NCBI GenBank assembly: GCA_022616085.1
Contig: JAKEFN010000103.1
Coordinates: 1 to 12,592 of the forward strand
Direction: 5' to 3'
Source: a bacterium
GTDB taxonomy: Bacteria > Patescibacteriota > Minisyncoccia > Phycocordibacterales > JAKEFN01
DNA length: 12,592 nucleotides
Within the stretch, counting starts at the first letter, position 1. Every line of letters begins with the position of its first letter. The notes beneath the pieces are model-generated. The model worked only from the letters and a program-made list of their open reading frames with translations. It made no database searches and was not told the origin of the DNA. The translations under genes and the position numbers were made by a program. Positions 6,523-12,592 of the stretch are shown one piece after another.

Positions 6523-6560
6523 AAAAACCCCGGATTCTCGTAATGAGAATCGGGGTTTTT
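6523..6560 (-). terminator. Strong intrinsic terminator after the surface protein gene
   Basis: AAAAACCCCG and ATTCTC (6523-6539, one bulged G at 6533) pair with GAGAAT and CGGGGTTTTT (6545-6560) around a 5-nt loop. Read on the minus strand the long GC-rich stem is followed by a T run. It lies about 65 nt after the surface protein stop codon and is symmetrical enough to act in both directions. Confidence 0.9.
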
Positions 6561-6564
6561 GAGA

Positions 6565-6604
6565 GCCCTCATCCCGCCTCCGCTTTGCAGAGGTCGGGGT
6601 GAGC
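6565..6604 (-). terminator. Additional stem-loop between surface gene and terminator
   Basis: CTCATCCCGCCTC (6568-6580) pairs imperfectly with GAGGTCGGGGTGAG (6590-6603) around a loop of about 9 nt. It has no T run of its own. It could shield the 3' end of a long, abundant mRNA from exonucleases or assist the terminator just beyond it. Confidence 0.55.
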
Positions 6605-6623
6605 ACAAGATGGCTATTGTTTT

Positions 6624-9600
6624 CTAGTGAGAGAACGTCCGCGACGAGAAGTCTTGGCCAACACCCGGGAAGCCGGGAGCGCCATAACCATTCGTCCAGT
6701 CGAGATTGCTGTTCTTCGCCGCTGTCGCTTCAGGAGTGGTTGTCGAGTTCGGTGACCAGATCACGTTCGCCGTTGTTGAAGCGCTCGACATAATCGTCGA
6801 TACTGTTGCCATGTTGGTGCTCGCCGAAACATAGCCTGTGTCTGCGCGAAGATTTATGTTCAAGCTCTCAACATTCGTTGATGTCAATCCATCAACGGTC
6901 GATGCCTGGAGGCGATATGTCTTCGAACTTCCTGCCGTAATCAGACGGTCAACATTTGTCGCGTCGAAGATAATCTGAAGGAAGTTCGATGCAGCTGCTT
7001 GAGCGCTAGGATCGATTCCTGTCGCATTTACAGCTCCGCTCGGTCCGAACAATTGGAATCCGGTTACCTGTGCGCCCGTGGTTGAAAGGTCAAACGAGAG
7101 AGAGTGAAGAAGAACATCTCGTCCAGACCCCGCGGTAATCTTGATCTTGTAGAGGTCAGTACCAGCCGCGAGTGTTGACGATGTTGTTACGTCCTCAAAG
7201 GTCGGGATTGTGCGGAAGATACGAAGTCCGTTTGTCGTGACGTCTGCGGAAGTACCGCTAATGTTCGAGCCGGAATCAACGCCCTTGGCATAGTTTCCAT
7301 TAAGGCCGTTGTTGCCTCCGTCATAGTCAACCTCGAGGAACGCGCCCGGAGTTCCCTGAATGGCGTCATGCGCCGCGAGGGAACCCTTGACTGTGATAGT
7401 GATGTACTCGCCCTTCGGTATTATCGGGAAGGCCGAAAGCGTCGACGTTGCGAAATCGCTTGATGCAAGACCAAATGTCGCCTCGCCGATCTTTGTCGTT
7501 CCATTCCAGAGCGTTACTTTCTCGCCAACGAGATCAGCTGGAGAGTTCGATGCCGTGCTTCCAAGCTCGAGTGCAACCTGTCGAACTTCCAAATCCTCGT
7601 CTGTTGACGCTTCAAATCTGAACGCGCCAAGCGTTGCATCAGCTGTCCCGGCTTGAGCAATCGTGTAGAGATACGAGCTGTCATTCGAAACTGTATATGA
7701 TCCGCCTGTTGCGGCAGTCATAGCCTGACCGGTTGAACGAATGAATGTCTCGGTGATCGTTGATCCGCTTGTAACGCCGGATGCGCCTGTGTAGCTGCCG
7801 TTATCTGCCGTTGCAACAAGACCCCAGTAGTATACGCCCGTTGCACCGCTTGCGACATTACAGCGCAGTGACAAAGTCTTTGATGTTGCTTTCGTGACAA
7901 TAAGACCTGATCCGTCGAACGTGAAGCTTGTGGTTGAGCCGGTTGCGGTCGGATTCTTTACATTTGAACCACTCGTTACAGAAGGCGATGACGTATCAAT
8001 GCCGTCATGGAGCATACAGTTCGTAAGGTTTGTAGCAGTGCCGCTCGTGCTGTAATCAAGCGGGATCGTTGTTACGCGAATATCTTCTCCGGATGCGCTC
8101 GCATCGAGAATATAACGCGCAAATTCAAACGCGGTTGCACCGGCAATAACCGTTCGTGCTGTCGGCTGGCTCGATACGCTCACCGTGAGCGCACCGGACT
8201 TTACAGTCTGCGTCTGGCCTGTCAAAACCGATGACGGCGACGGAGTAATGCTCTTTCCTGATGTATCGCCCGTTACGCTTGTCCAGCCCGTTCCTGGGGT
8301 TGTCGATGCTGATACTGTATTGTCTGTTACAAAATCAGTACTCAATTTACCTTTCAAGATAATATTGGTTATACCGATCGGAAACGTTACGGAATCAGTA
8401 AATGTAATTGTACTTCCAGACCCATCAAGAGGGCCGGCGAGAACTTGACCATTTGAATCAGTAACCTTGATGCTTGTAAGATCCGCCCCGGAAAGAGCAG
8501 CTCCTCCTCCGATTCCAAGATTAAATACCATGCTTCCGACAGTTACCGGTTCACCTTTTACGTCAACAGTGAAGCCCGCAATCGACTGGTCAAGAAGGTT
8601 AACCGCAATATTGCTTGCCGGAACTCCCTGCGTCCATGTGGAGACAGTCATTGTTCCCGCAGACATGGCTACTTCAAATGCATCGTAGTACGGATCCTCC
8701 GTTGTCTTGAATGCACCGGAGTCGACGGTTGTTCCTGCGCCAAATGGAGGCGTAATACCGGAGTTGTAGAGCGCTCCTACGAGGTGAATGTCTGTTCTTT
8801 TCTCAATGTCGAGGTCGATGGTTCTTGATGAACCGCCCACGATATCGCCCTTGATGGTCGCGTCAACCGAAAATCCTTTCTTGAGCAAAAACCCCGGAGC
8901 CGGAAAGACTGCCGTGTAATAATCTCCCGATACTGTAACAGGATACTCTGTTCCGTTAACAACCGTTACGAGGTTTGCGAGATCGCTTGCCGCGGCAGAA
9001 CCCGACTGGTTCCATCTGATTGACTTGAGGTAGAGGTCCTCGGCTGATCCAGCGGTCAATTTGACCGAAGCGAAGTTATAACCAGTGGTACCAACCTCCT
9101 TTGTCTGTGCCGCTCCCGGATCAAGTGCACCACGATTAACATCTACCGTTCCAATTGCGAGTGTGCTGTTTAAGGTGTGGCTTGCGCCGGTAACCGGAAG
9201 CGTTCCAACGACAGGCGATGAAGCATTTACGCCAACGAGCGAAAAGCCCATGATCTGTCCGTTGTAGCTATCCAAGCTTGCCGCCATATTTGCCGCAATC
9301 CATACAGTCTTGCTCGTTCCAGCCGGAATGGTGAATGTGCCGCCAACCGTTGCTTGATGGTTTGAATTGAGCGTGCGCGCGATGTCCATAACCGTGCCAT
9401 CTTCGTTGAGAGCGACTACGCCCGCAACTGCGGCATCCTGTGAAGGACCAGTTCGCTCAACCATAAGACCGGTTACAGTCACATCTTTCGAGCCCGCAGA
9501 GAGGACTACCGAGGTGAACGGTATTCGCGCCCCTCCTTCATATGCCAAAGCATTTGCCGGCTGAACGCCCATGCTTACTGTAATTTGATCCGTGCCAGGA

Positions 9601-10163
9601 AGCGGGGTTGTGCCTGTTCCAGTGCCGGTGCCCGTTCCGGTTCCAGTGCCTGTTCCAGTGCCGGTGCTTGAACACATCATATTGAGTTTGGCTCTCGTGG
9701 AAGGTCCGACATAGCCGGTTCCCGCCGTGAGACCGAGCGGAGTCAAAACTTCAGAAGCATATTTGTTCTGGAATTTCATGACCGCCGTCTTGGTTAATGG
9801 TCCGAAATACGATGATTCGCTACCAGGTGATCCGGCGCCTGATGCCGCGACCTGCGTATCGGCGCTCATATTGAGCACTTTTTGCAGATTCATAACATCC
9901 GTTCCCGTAGAACCTGTCGTAAGGTTTACGCCGAATGTGTATGAACATGCCATCGTGCCGCCGGTTGTTCCTCCTTGCATTCCTGCAAGCTGTGCCTGCA
10001 ATTGTGCAATTAATTCCGTAAGCTGCTGTACCTGGGCTTGTAATTCCTCAACGGTCTGCGCCGATGCGGTGAGCGTTGCTCCGCCAAACATCGTCAAGAC
10101 CATGAGTGAACCGACAAAACCGGAGATAACTTTAGCAACTTTTGATTTTCTAATGTTACTCAT
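6624..10163 (-). CDS. Giant secreted surface (S-layer-like) protein with peptidoglycan-binding domain
   Basis: A protein of 1179 aa from the ATG at 10163; the frame extends to a TTG at 10199, but the signal peptide fits the ATG. A Sec signal peptide (1-35) ends at ASA-Q, followed by a short Gln/Leu-rich coiled coil (37-62). Residues about 73-164 are a PG_binding_1 type domain (YFGPLTKTAVMKFQNKY at 119-135, GYVGPSTRAKLN at 150-161) bracketed by Cys73 and Cys164. A Gly-Thr linker follows (about 167-186). The remaining 1000 residues are Ser/Thr/Gly/Ala-rich beta modules; at least four share a pattern like AGSAEDLYLKSIRWNQSG (371-388). The end carries NLDWTNGYGAPGFPG, a motif I associate with CPR surface proteins. 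It probably forms or contributes to the outer protein coat, anchored to peptidoglycan by its N-terminal domain. Usually one of the most abundant proteins in such cells. Confidence 0.9.
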   Translation of the reverse strand: MSNIRKSKVAKVISGFVGSLMVLTMFGGATLTASAQTVEELQAQVQQLTELIAQLQAQLAGMQGGTTGGTMACSYTFGVNLTTGSTGTDVMNLQKVLNMSADTQVAASGAGSPGSESSYFGPLTKTAVMKFQNKYASEVLTPLGLTAGTGYVGPSTRAKLNMMCSSTGTGTGTGTGTGTGTGTGTTPLPGTDQITVSMGVQPANALAYEGGARIPFTSVVLSAGSKDVTVTGLMVERTGPSQDAAVAGVVALNEDGTVMDIARTLNSNHQATVGGTFTIPAGTSKTVWIAANMAASLDSYNGQIMGFSLVGVNASSPVVGTLPVTGASHTLNSTLAIGTVDVNRGALDPGAAQTKEVGTTGYNFASVKLTAGSAEDLYLKSIRWNQSGSAAASDLANLVTVVNGTEYPVTVSGDYYTAVFPAPGFLLKKGFSVDATIKGDIVGGSSRTIDLDIEKRTDIHLVGALYNSGITPPFGAGTTVDSGAFKTTEDPYYDAFEVAMSAGTMTVSTWTQGVPASNIAVNLLDQSIAGFTVDVKGEPVTVGSMVFNLGIGGGAALSGADLTSIKVTDSNGQVLAGPLDGSGSTITFTDSVTFPIGITNIILKGKLSTDFVTDNTVSASTTPGTGWTSVTGDTSGKSITPSPSSVLTGQTQTVKSGALTVSVSSQPTARTVIAGATAFEFARYILDASASGEDIRVTTIPLDYSTSGTATNLTNCMLHDGIDTSSPSVTSGSNVKNPTATGSTTSFTFDGSGLIVTKATSKTLSLRCNVASGATGVYYWGLVATADNGSYTGASGVTSGSTITETFIRSTGQAMTAATGGSYTVSNDSSYLYTIAQAGTADATLGAFRFEASTDEDLEVRQVALELGSTASNSPADLVGEKVTLWNGTTKIGEATFGLASSDFATSTLSAFPIIPKGEYITITVKGSLAAHDAIQGTPGAFLEVDYDGGNNGLNGNYAKGVDSGSNISGTSADVTTNGLRIFRTIPTFEDVTTSSTLAAGTDLYKIKITAGSGRDVLLHSLSFDLSTTGAQVTGFQLFGPSGAVNATGIDPSAQAAASNFLQIIFDATNVDRLITAGSSKTYRLQASTVDGLTSTNVESLNINLRADTGYVSASTNMATVSTIMSSASTTANVIWSPNSTTTPEATAAKNSNLDWTNGYGAPGFPGVGQDFSSRTFSH
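9608..9667. repeat. Short tandem repeat encoding the Gly-Thr linker
   Basis: About ten copies of a 6-bp unit of the form GT(T/G/C)CC(A/G/T) on the plus strand encode alternating Gly and Thr between the peptidoglycan-binding domain and the beta modules. All unit changes stay in frame. Slippage here would change linker length in steps of two residues. Confidence 0.8.
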
Positions 10164-10170
10164 AATAAAA

Positions 10171-10199
10171 ATTAATCTTAATTTTTTGGAATTTAACAA
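10171..10199 (-). promoter_or_regulatory. Possible start-proximal promoter of the surface protein gene
   Basis: TTGTTA (10199-10194) and ATTAAT (10176-10171) are 17 nt apart on the minus strand, each with four of six matches. The -10 ends 7 nt before the ATG at 10163. No Shine-Dalgarno is present. A rival -10, TATAAG, overlaps the palindrome just upstream. Confidence 0.35.
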
Positions 10200-10201
10200 T
10201 C

Positions 10202-10214
10202 CTATAACTTATAG
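10202..10214. promoter_or_regulatory. 13-nt palindrome upstream of the surface protein gene
   Basis: CTATAA-C-TTATAG is a perfect odd-centred palindrome about 40 nt upstream of the ATG. It overlaps a minus-strand TATAAG that has TTTGAG 16 nt before it. It could be an operator over a second promoter or simply part of the promoter. Confidence 0.3.
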
Positions 10215-10301
10215 ACGATATCCCGCGTTCTCAAAGTTAAAATAAAAAGAAATGGGAAACCGAATGTAAAATACAAGAATGCCAATTCCATGGTGCGCAA
10301 A

Positions 10302-10326
10302 TTAAAGACCAGGTTCGACTCTTTAA
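10302..10326. other. Perfect 7-bp hairpin with a GGTTCGAC loop
   Basis: TTAAAGA (10302-10308) pairs with TCTTTAA (10320-10326) around an 11-nt loop containing GGTTCGAC. The loop resembles a tRNA T loop, but no tRNA or tmRNA can be folded around it. It lies between the candidate RNA and the surface protein promoter. Confidence 0.4.
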
Positions 10327-10370
10327 TCCCAATCTATATTCGCGCGTTATTGTTACTCTGCTAATTCTGC

Positions 10371-10869
10371 GAAAAAGGGGAGAACTGCCCCATGCGCATG
10401 TTCCTTAAATTTTGCAATCTAAGAAATCATGCCCATGGGTTTCTCCTCGGCGCAAAATTAAGCAAACTTAGTAATTTTGGTAATCAGAGATTTCTGTGTG
10501 TGTTTATTTTTTTGATGATTGTCGTTTAAGTATTGCCGTAAATTTTTTCATGATTTCAAACATTCCGAAATGTGTTCATCGAGTATCAGCCAAAGCACCG
10601 CACTGCGCGTATGGTTAAAATCCGTAAACGCGCGACACGGTACGCCATCTTGCTATATTAAATTTTCAATGAACGCTCCTTCGGTTATTCAGGAAAATTT
10701 TGACGCTTTGATTGCTTGCATCTATCATGGGCGACTACCGCCATTAAAATATATGACAGATTATGCGATTGGACGCATAGCATTTTCCTTCAATCAAAGA
10801 CAAACAACGTTTCTCAAATACGCTCCAAATCTCTCAAAGTATTATAGTATTTCGCTATTCAACCTGCAA
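10371..10869 (-). ncRNA. Candidate structured RNA in a long gene-free region
   Basis: A promoter on the minus strand, TTGCAG (10869-10864)-17 nt-TATAAT (10846-10841, perfect -10), faces a stretch crowded with inverted repeats and ending in GGGG-7 nt-CCCC plus five T (10391-10372). The repeats, by plus coordinates: 10691-10698/10782-10789 (8 bp), 10706-10714/10791-10799 (9 bp, crossing the former), 10727-10733/10739-10744, 10762-10767/10774-10779, 10605-10610/10628-10633, 10560-10564/10569-10573, 10485-10488/10493-10496, 10453-10460/10472-10479 (8 bp) and 10389-10400/10428-10439 (11 of 12). The transcript would be about 460 nt. It matches no RNA family I know. A plus-strand frame of 133 codons (10519-10920) runs through it but has no ATG near its start. 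Structure on either strand is possible. Confidence 0.35.
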
Positions 10870-10876
10870 AAATGCG

Positions 10877-10962
10877 TGTGGATAACTCTATACTTCATCA
10901 TCACTGACATTTATCGCTGAATACTACAATACAATCGATTTAATTAAAAAGTCAATTGACTT
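10877..10962. other. DnaA-box-like site and palindromes
   Basis: TGTGGATAA (10877-10885) is an exact consensus DnaA box on the minus strand (TTATCCACA). Downstream are TTTAATTAAA (10939-10948) and a perfect 14-nt palindrome AAGTCAATTGACTT (10949-10962). There is only one box and no dnaA or dnaN, so an origin is not supported. The rest of 10886-11073 is AT-rich and holds nothing else I can name; no clear terminator for the gene ending at 11074 was found. Confidence 0.3.
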
Positions 10963-11073
10963 GCAAAAAGTCTGTTGCATAAAGTGCATATTGGAAAACA
11001 CTCTGTTCGGCCATCCTTATTTTTTGATATTTATTCTGTATCTTTATAGTAAGACGAATGTATAATCCAACTC

Positions 11074-12009
11074 TTACAACAAAGAATATGTGCTCCATCG
11101 GCGTTCGCCTTTTTTCTGCAAAAAACCTTCTGATACAAGATGGGAAAGCTCCCGCTGTATTGTCTTCTCGCCGCAATCCGCAAAAGATTTTGCAACATCT
11201 TTCAGGGTCATATCGACACCCGGAGAAAAAAGCGCTTTTATTTTTTGACGGCGGTCTATTTTGAAGCCGGAAGCGCTATCTATAGCAGGAAGACCATGAG
11301 GATTAGGGGCGCTCCGTTTATTTTGAAAATTCTCTTTCGCGCCTATTCCATCTTCCAATGCAATGCCCTCCGCACTATCCATTTCTTCAAAAAACGATCC
11401 GAGACGGCCAGCCCTCTTTTCAAAACGGTCGGCCTTCCTTTCTTTCTGAAAAGCCGGAAACATTATGGGCGCTTTATCCTGCCCTCGCAGGGGGTTTTCC
11501 CTCTCCGCTTTTACGCGCGCTGTTTCAATTTCATCATCAATAAAAAAATCTTCAGAAAAAGAAAAATTTTCAATCGGCTCTTTGACTTCATTTCGTCCGT
11601 CGATAAGGTCCTGAATAAGAAGCGCCTCGCGGCGGATGACGGAAAGATTCATGCTTGAAATAAGTCCCGCGACAAAAGAAATTTCGAGTAAAGAAACAAT
11701 ATCGGAAAAAATTGCCGACACTTTCCTTAAAACAACGCCACGATCCGAGAGTGAAATGAATTCACCCGCGCGAATGTCCGATATTGCCGCGATACCCTTC
11801 TCTCGGACACGCCATTTAATAGGTTCCTCATTCGGAAAAAAATCTGTAAGCATATAAAGCGCGGCGCATAAACGTTCTGTCTTTTTACAAAGATATGAAA
11901 AGTGATGCTCGTCATACACAAAATTTCTATACGTTCTATATTCTAGAGTATTTTTTGTGTCTTTAATATGTCCTTTATTATGTCTTTTAATGTCTTTTTC
12001 AAAATTCAT
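11074..12009 (-). CDS. Winged-HTH protein of unknown function
   Basis: A protein of 311 aa from the ATG at 12009. Residues about 35-135 form a mostly helical N-terminal region (LYMLTDFFPNEEPIKWRVREKG at 51-72). A charged, probably disordered linker spans about 140-250. Residues 252-311 look like a winged helix-turn-helix (RRQKIKALF, then TLKDVAKSFADCGEKTIQREL at 268-288 and LVSEGFLQKKGERRWSTYSL), of the DeoR-like or general wHTH type. It is therefore probably DNA-binding, and I recall similar proteins only from CPR genomes. The first 20 residues are Lys/His-rich because the coding sequence there is itself a repeat array of TGTC boxes that continues upstream of the start, which suggests autoregulation. 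It is divergent from the small gene at 12120. No Shine-Dalgarno precedes the start. Confidence 0.75.
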   Translation of the reverse strand: MNFEKDIKRHNKGHIKDTKNTLEYRTYRNFVYDEHHFSYLCKKTERLCAALYMLTDFFPNEEPIKWRVREKGIAAISDIRAGEFISLSDRGVVLRKVSAIFSDIVSLLEISFVAGLISSMNLSVIRREALLIQDLIDGRNEVKEPIENFSFSEDFFIDDEIETARVKAERENPLRGQDKAPIMFPAFQKERKADRFEKRAGRLGSFFEEMDSAEGIALEDGIGAKENFQNKRSAPNPHGLPAIDSASGFKIDRRQKIKALFSPGVDMTLKDVAKSFADCGEKTIQRELSHLVSEGFLQKKGERRWSTYSLL

Positions 12010-12067
12010 AGTTTATCTTGTCTTTTAATGACCTTTAAAATAACACGCCTAAAAGACATGTCCTAAT
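11958..12067. promoter_or_regulatory. Array of TGTC(T/C)TTTAAT boxes at the HTH gene start
   Basis: Direct boxes on the plus strand begin at 11958, 11969, 11981, 11991, 12019 and 12059. One inverted box (12058-12048) abuts the last, making the palindrome GACATGTC. The first four are 11, 12 and 10 bp apart, about one helical turn, and lie inside the first codons of the HTH gene; the others lie upstream of it and before the divergent gene. The pattern suits cooperative binding by a regulator, most simply the HTH protein itself. Confidence 0.55.
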
Positions 12068-12098
12068 TATATAAAGGGCAATATAAAAGTCAAAAATA

Positions 12099-12107
12099 TG
12101 CTATAAT
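12099..12107 (+). promoter_or_regulatory. Extended -10 promoter of the Ig-like protein gene
   Basis: TGCTATAAT (12099-12107) is a perfect -10 with the TGn extension. The sequence 17 nt upstream (CAATAT) is a poor -35, which an extended -10 can tolerate. Transcription would start about 5 nt before the ATG at 12120. Confidence 0.6.
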
Positions 12108-12119
12108 TTTTCAATTATT

Positions 12120-12473
12120 ATGAACACTTGGACGATCAAAAAAATCATAAAAACCGCGGGAATAACATTTCTTGCCGCCTTCCTTCTGTTTTATTCATTT
12201 TATCAAGCCCGGGAATATCTACGTGGTCCTTATATTGCAATCACCTACCCGCCTAATGGATCATCGTCAAAGAACCCTCTTGCCACAATTCACGGCTTAG
12301 CCCATAATATCTCATACCTCACCTTAAACGGATCGCCTATTTTCACCGATGAGGACGGCATATTTAACGAGCGCACCATACTCCACCCCGGATATAACAG
12401 AATTACTCTAAAAGCGCGAGATCGATTTGACCGGCAAAAAACTTTAATACTCGAATTAACCCGCGACCAGTGA
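12120..12473 (+). CDS. Small membrane-anchored protein with an Ig-like domain
   Basis: A protein of 117 aa from the ATG at 12120. A lysine-rich start is followed by one transmembrane helix (about 12-28). The rest (36-115) is a single beta-sandwich domain of the bacterial Ig or glucodextranase-B-like type: GPYIAITYPPNGS (36-48), NPLATIHGLAHNISYLTLNG (52-71), DEDGIFNERTILHPGYNRIT (77-96) and a closing ARDRFDR (99-105). Such domains are common on CPR cell surfaces and probably serve in adhesion or assembly of the envelope; no ligand can be named. It is divergent from the HTH gene, with the TGTC box array and an extended -10 between them, and ends 20 nt before the right-hand palindromic repeat. 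Confidence 0.8.
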   Translation: MNTWTIKKIIKTAGITFLAAFLLFYSFYQAREYLRGPYIAITYPPNGSSSKNPLATIHGLAHNISYLTLNGSPIFTDEDGIFNERTILHPGYNRITLKARDRFDRQKTLILELTRDQ

Positions 12474-12493
12474 TGCCTATAATTTATTCATAA

Positions 12494-12592
12494 CTAGAGC
12501 ATGTTCAAAAACTCTTGACTACTGCGAATTCATGTTGCGGGCTGCAAACGGCGGCTCGGAAAGACTCAAAATATCAACAATATTCTTCGCTT
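12494..12592. repeat. Other half of the long palindromic repeat: arm plus core
   Basis: CTAGAGC (12494-12500) opens an arm to 12560 that is inverted relative to 33-98; the core 12561-12592 repeats 1-32 exactly in the same orientation. If the ends are joined, the element lies between two convergent genes (12120-12473 and livH) and could act as a two-way terminator, as REP/BIME elements do elsewhere. Confidence 0.85.

Noticed and set aside
9608..9667. CRISPR or VNTR-type array
   Set aside because: The 6-bp repeats are in frame and code for a Gly-Thr linker; there are no spacers.
10371..10834. RNase P RNA or tmRNA
   Set aside because: GGAAA and ACAGAA occur about 300 nt apart on the minus strand as in RNase P, but the P4 pairing and the other conserved segments are missing. 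The GGTTCGAC loop at 10302-10326 has no tRNA-like acceptor or T stem around it, so tmRNA is also unsupported.
10519..10920. Plus-strand open frame of 133 codons in the gene-poor region
   Set aside because: It begins at a TTG with no Shine-Dalgarno, the first ATG is 17 codons in and also lacks one, the product is poor in acidic residues and matches no family, and it runs through many inverted repeats. It is not excluded outright.
1..12592. Window as a complete circular plasmid
   Set aside because: There is no replication or partition gene, and tsaD and two tRNAs are core chromosomal genes. The 32-bp overlap is better explained by a repeated element, though closure cannot be excluded from sequence alone.

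Overview
The window most likely comes from a member of the Candidate Phyla Radiation (Patescibacteria), and within it the Parcubacteria/Paceibacteria group. The main evidence is a giant secreted surface protein of the CPR type (signal peptide, coiled coil, peptidoglycan-binding domain, long Thr/Ser/Gly-rich beta-domain chain, and a C-terminal W-T-N-G-Y-G motif near the end), a TsaD with the insertion seen in that group, short single-TM and TPR proteins, and almost no Shine-Dalgarno sequences. This assignment rests on recognising families by eye; no search was run.

Layout from left to right. 1-98 is half of a long palindromic repeat whose 32-bp core returns exactly at the right end (12561-12592). 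On the minus strand, 96-2523 holds livH and a LivK-like binding protein, two parts of a branched-chain amino acid ABC importer. They are separated by an intrinsic terminator and a second promoter; the ATPases and livM are not in the window. 2706-3545 (-) encodes an ATP-cone/Mrr-type nuclease. 3623-3804 (-) holds tRNA-Tyr(GTA) and tRNA-Trp(CCA). tsaD (3886-5121, +) makes part of the t6A modification of tRNA and overlaps tail-to-tail with a degenerate RAYT-like (IS200-type) transposase gene (5046-5768, -). A membrane-anchored TPR protein (5819-6469, -) follows. Strong hairpins at 6523-6604 end the surface protein gene (6624-10163, -).

10164-11073 is an unusually long gene-poor stretch for such a compact genome. 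It contains a dense set of inverted repeats between a good minus-strand promoter and a weak terminator, which suggests an unrecognised structured RNA. 11074-12009 (-) encodes a winged-HTH protein whose start lies inside an array of TGTC(T/C)TTTAAT boxes, and 12120-12473 (+) encodes a small membrane-anchored Ig-like protein transcribed divergently from it. The right end is the other half of the palindromic repeat.

Several genes (livH, tsaD, the TPR gene and the surface protein gene) share one promoter geometry: a -10 box 6-7 nt before the ATG, so that transcription would begin at or next to the start codon. Leaderless translation seems to be the rule here. The gene set is a mix of nutrient uptake, cell surface and tRNA maturation functions, not a single pathway. 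No complete new multi-gene system is evident. The most unusual features are the terminal palindromic element, the structured intergenic region, the box array at the HTH gene, and the LivK protein with an extra C-terminal domain.
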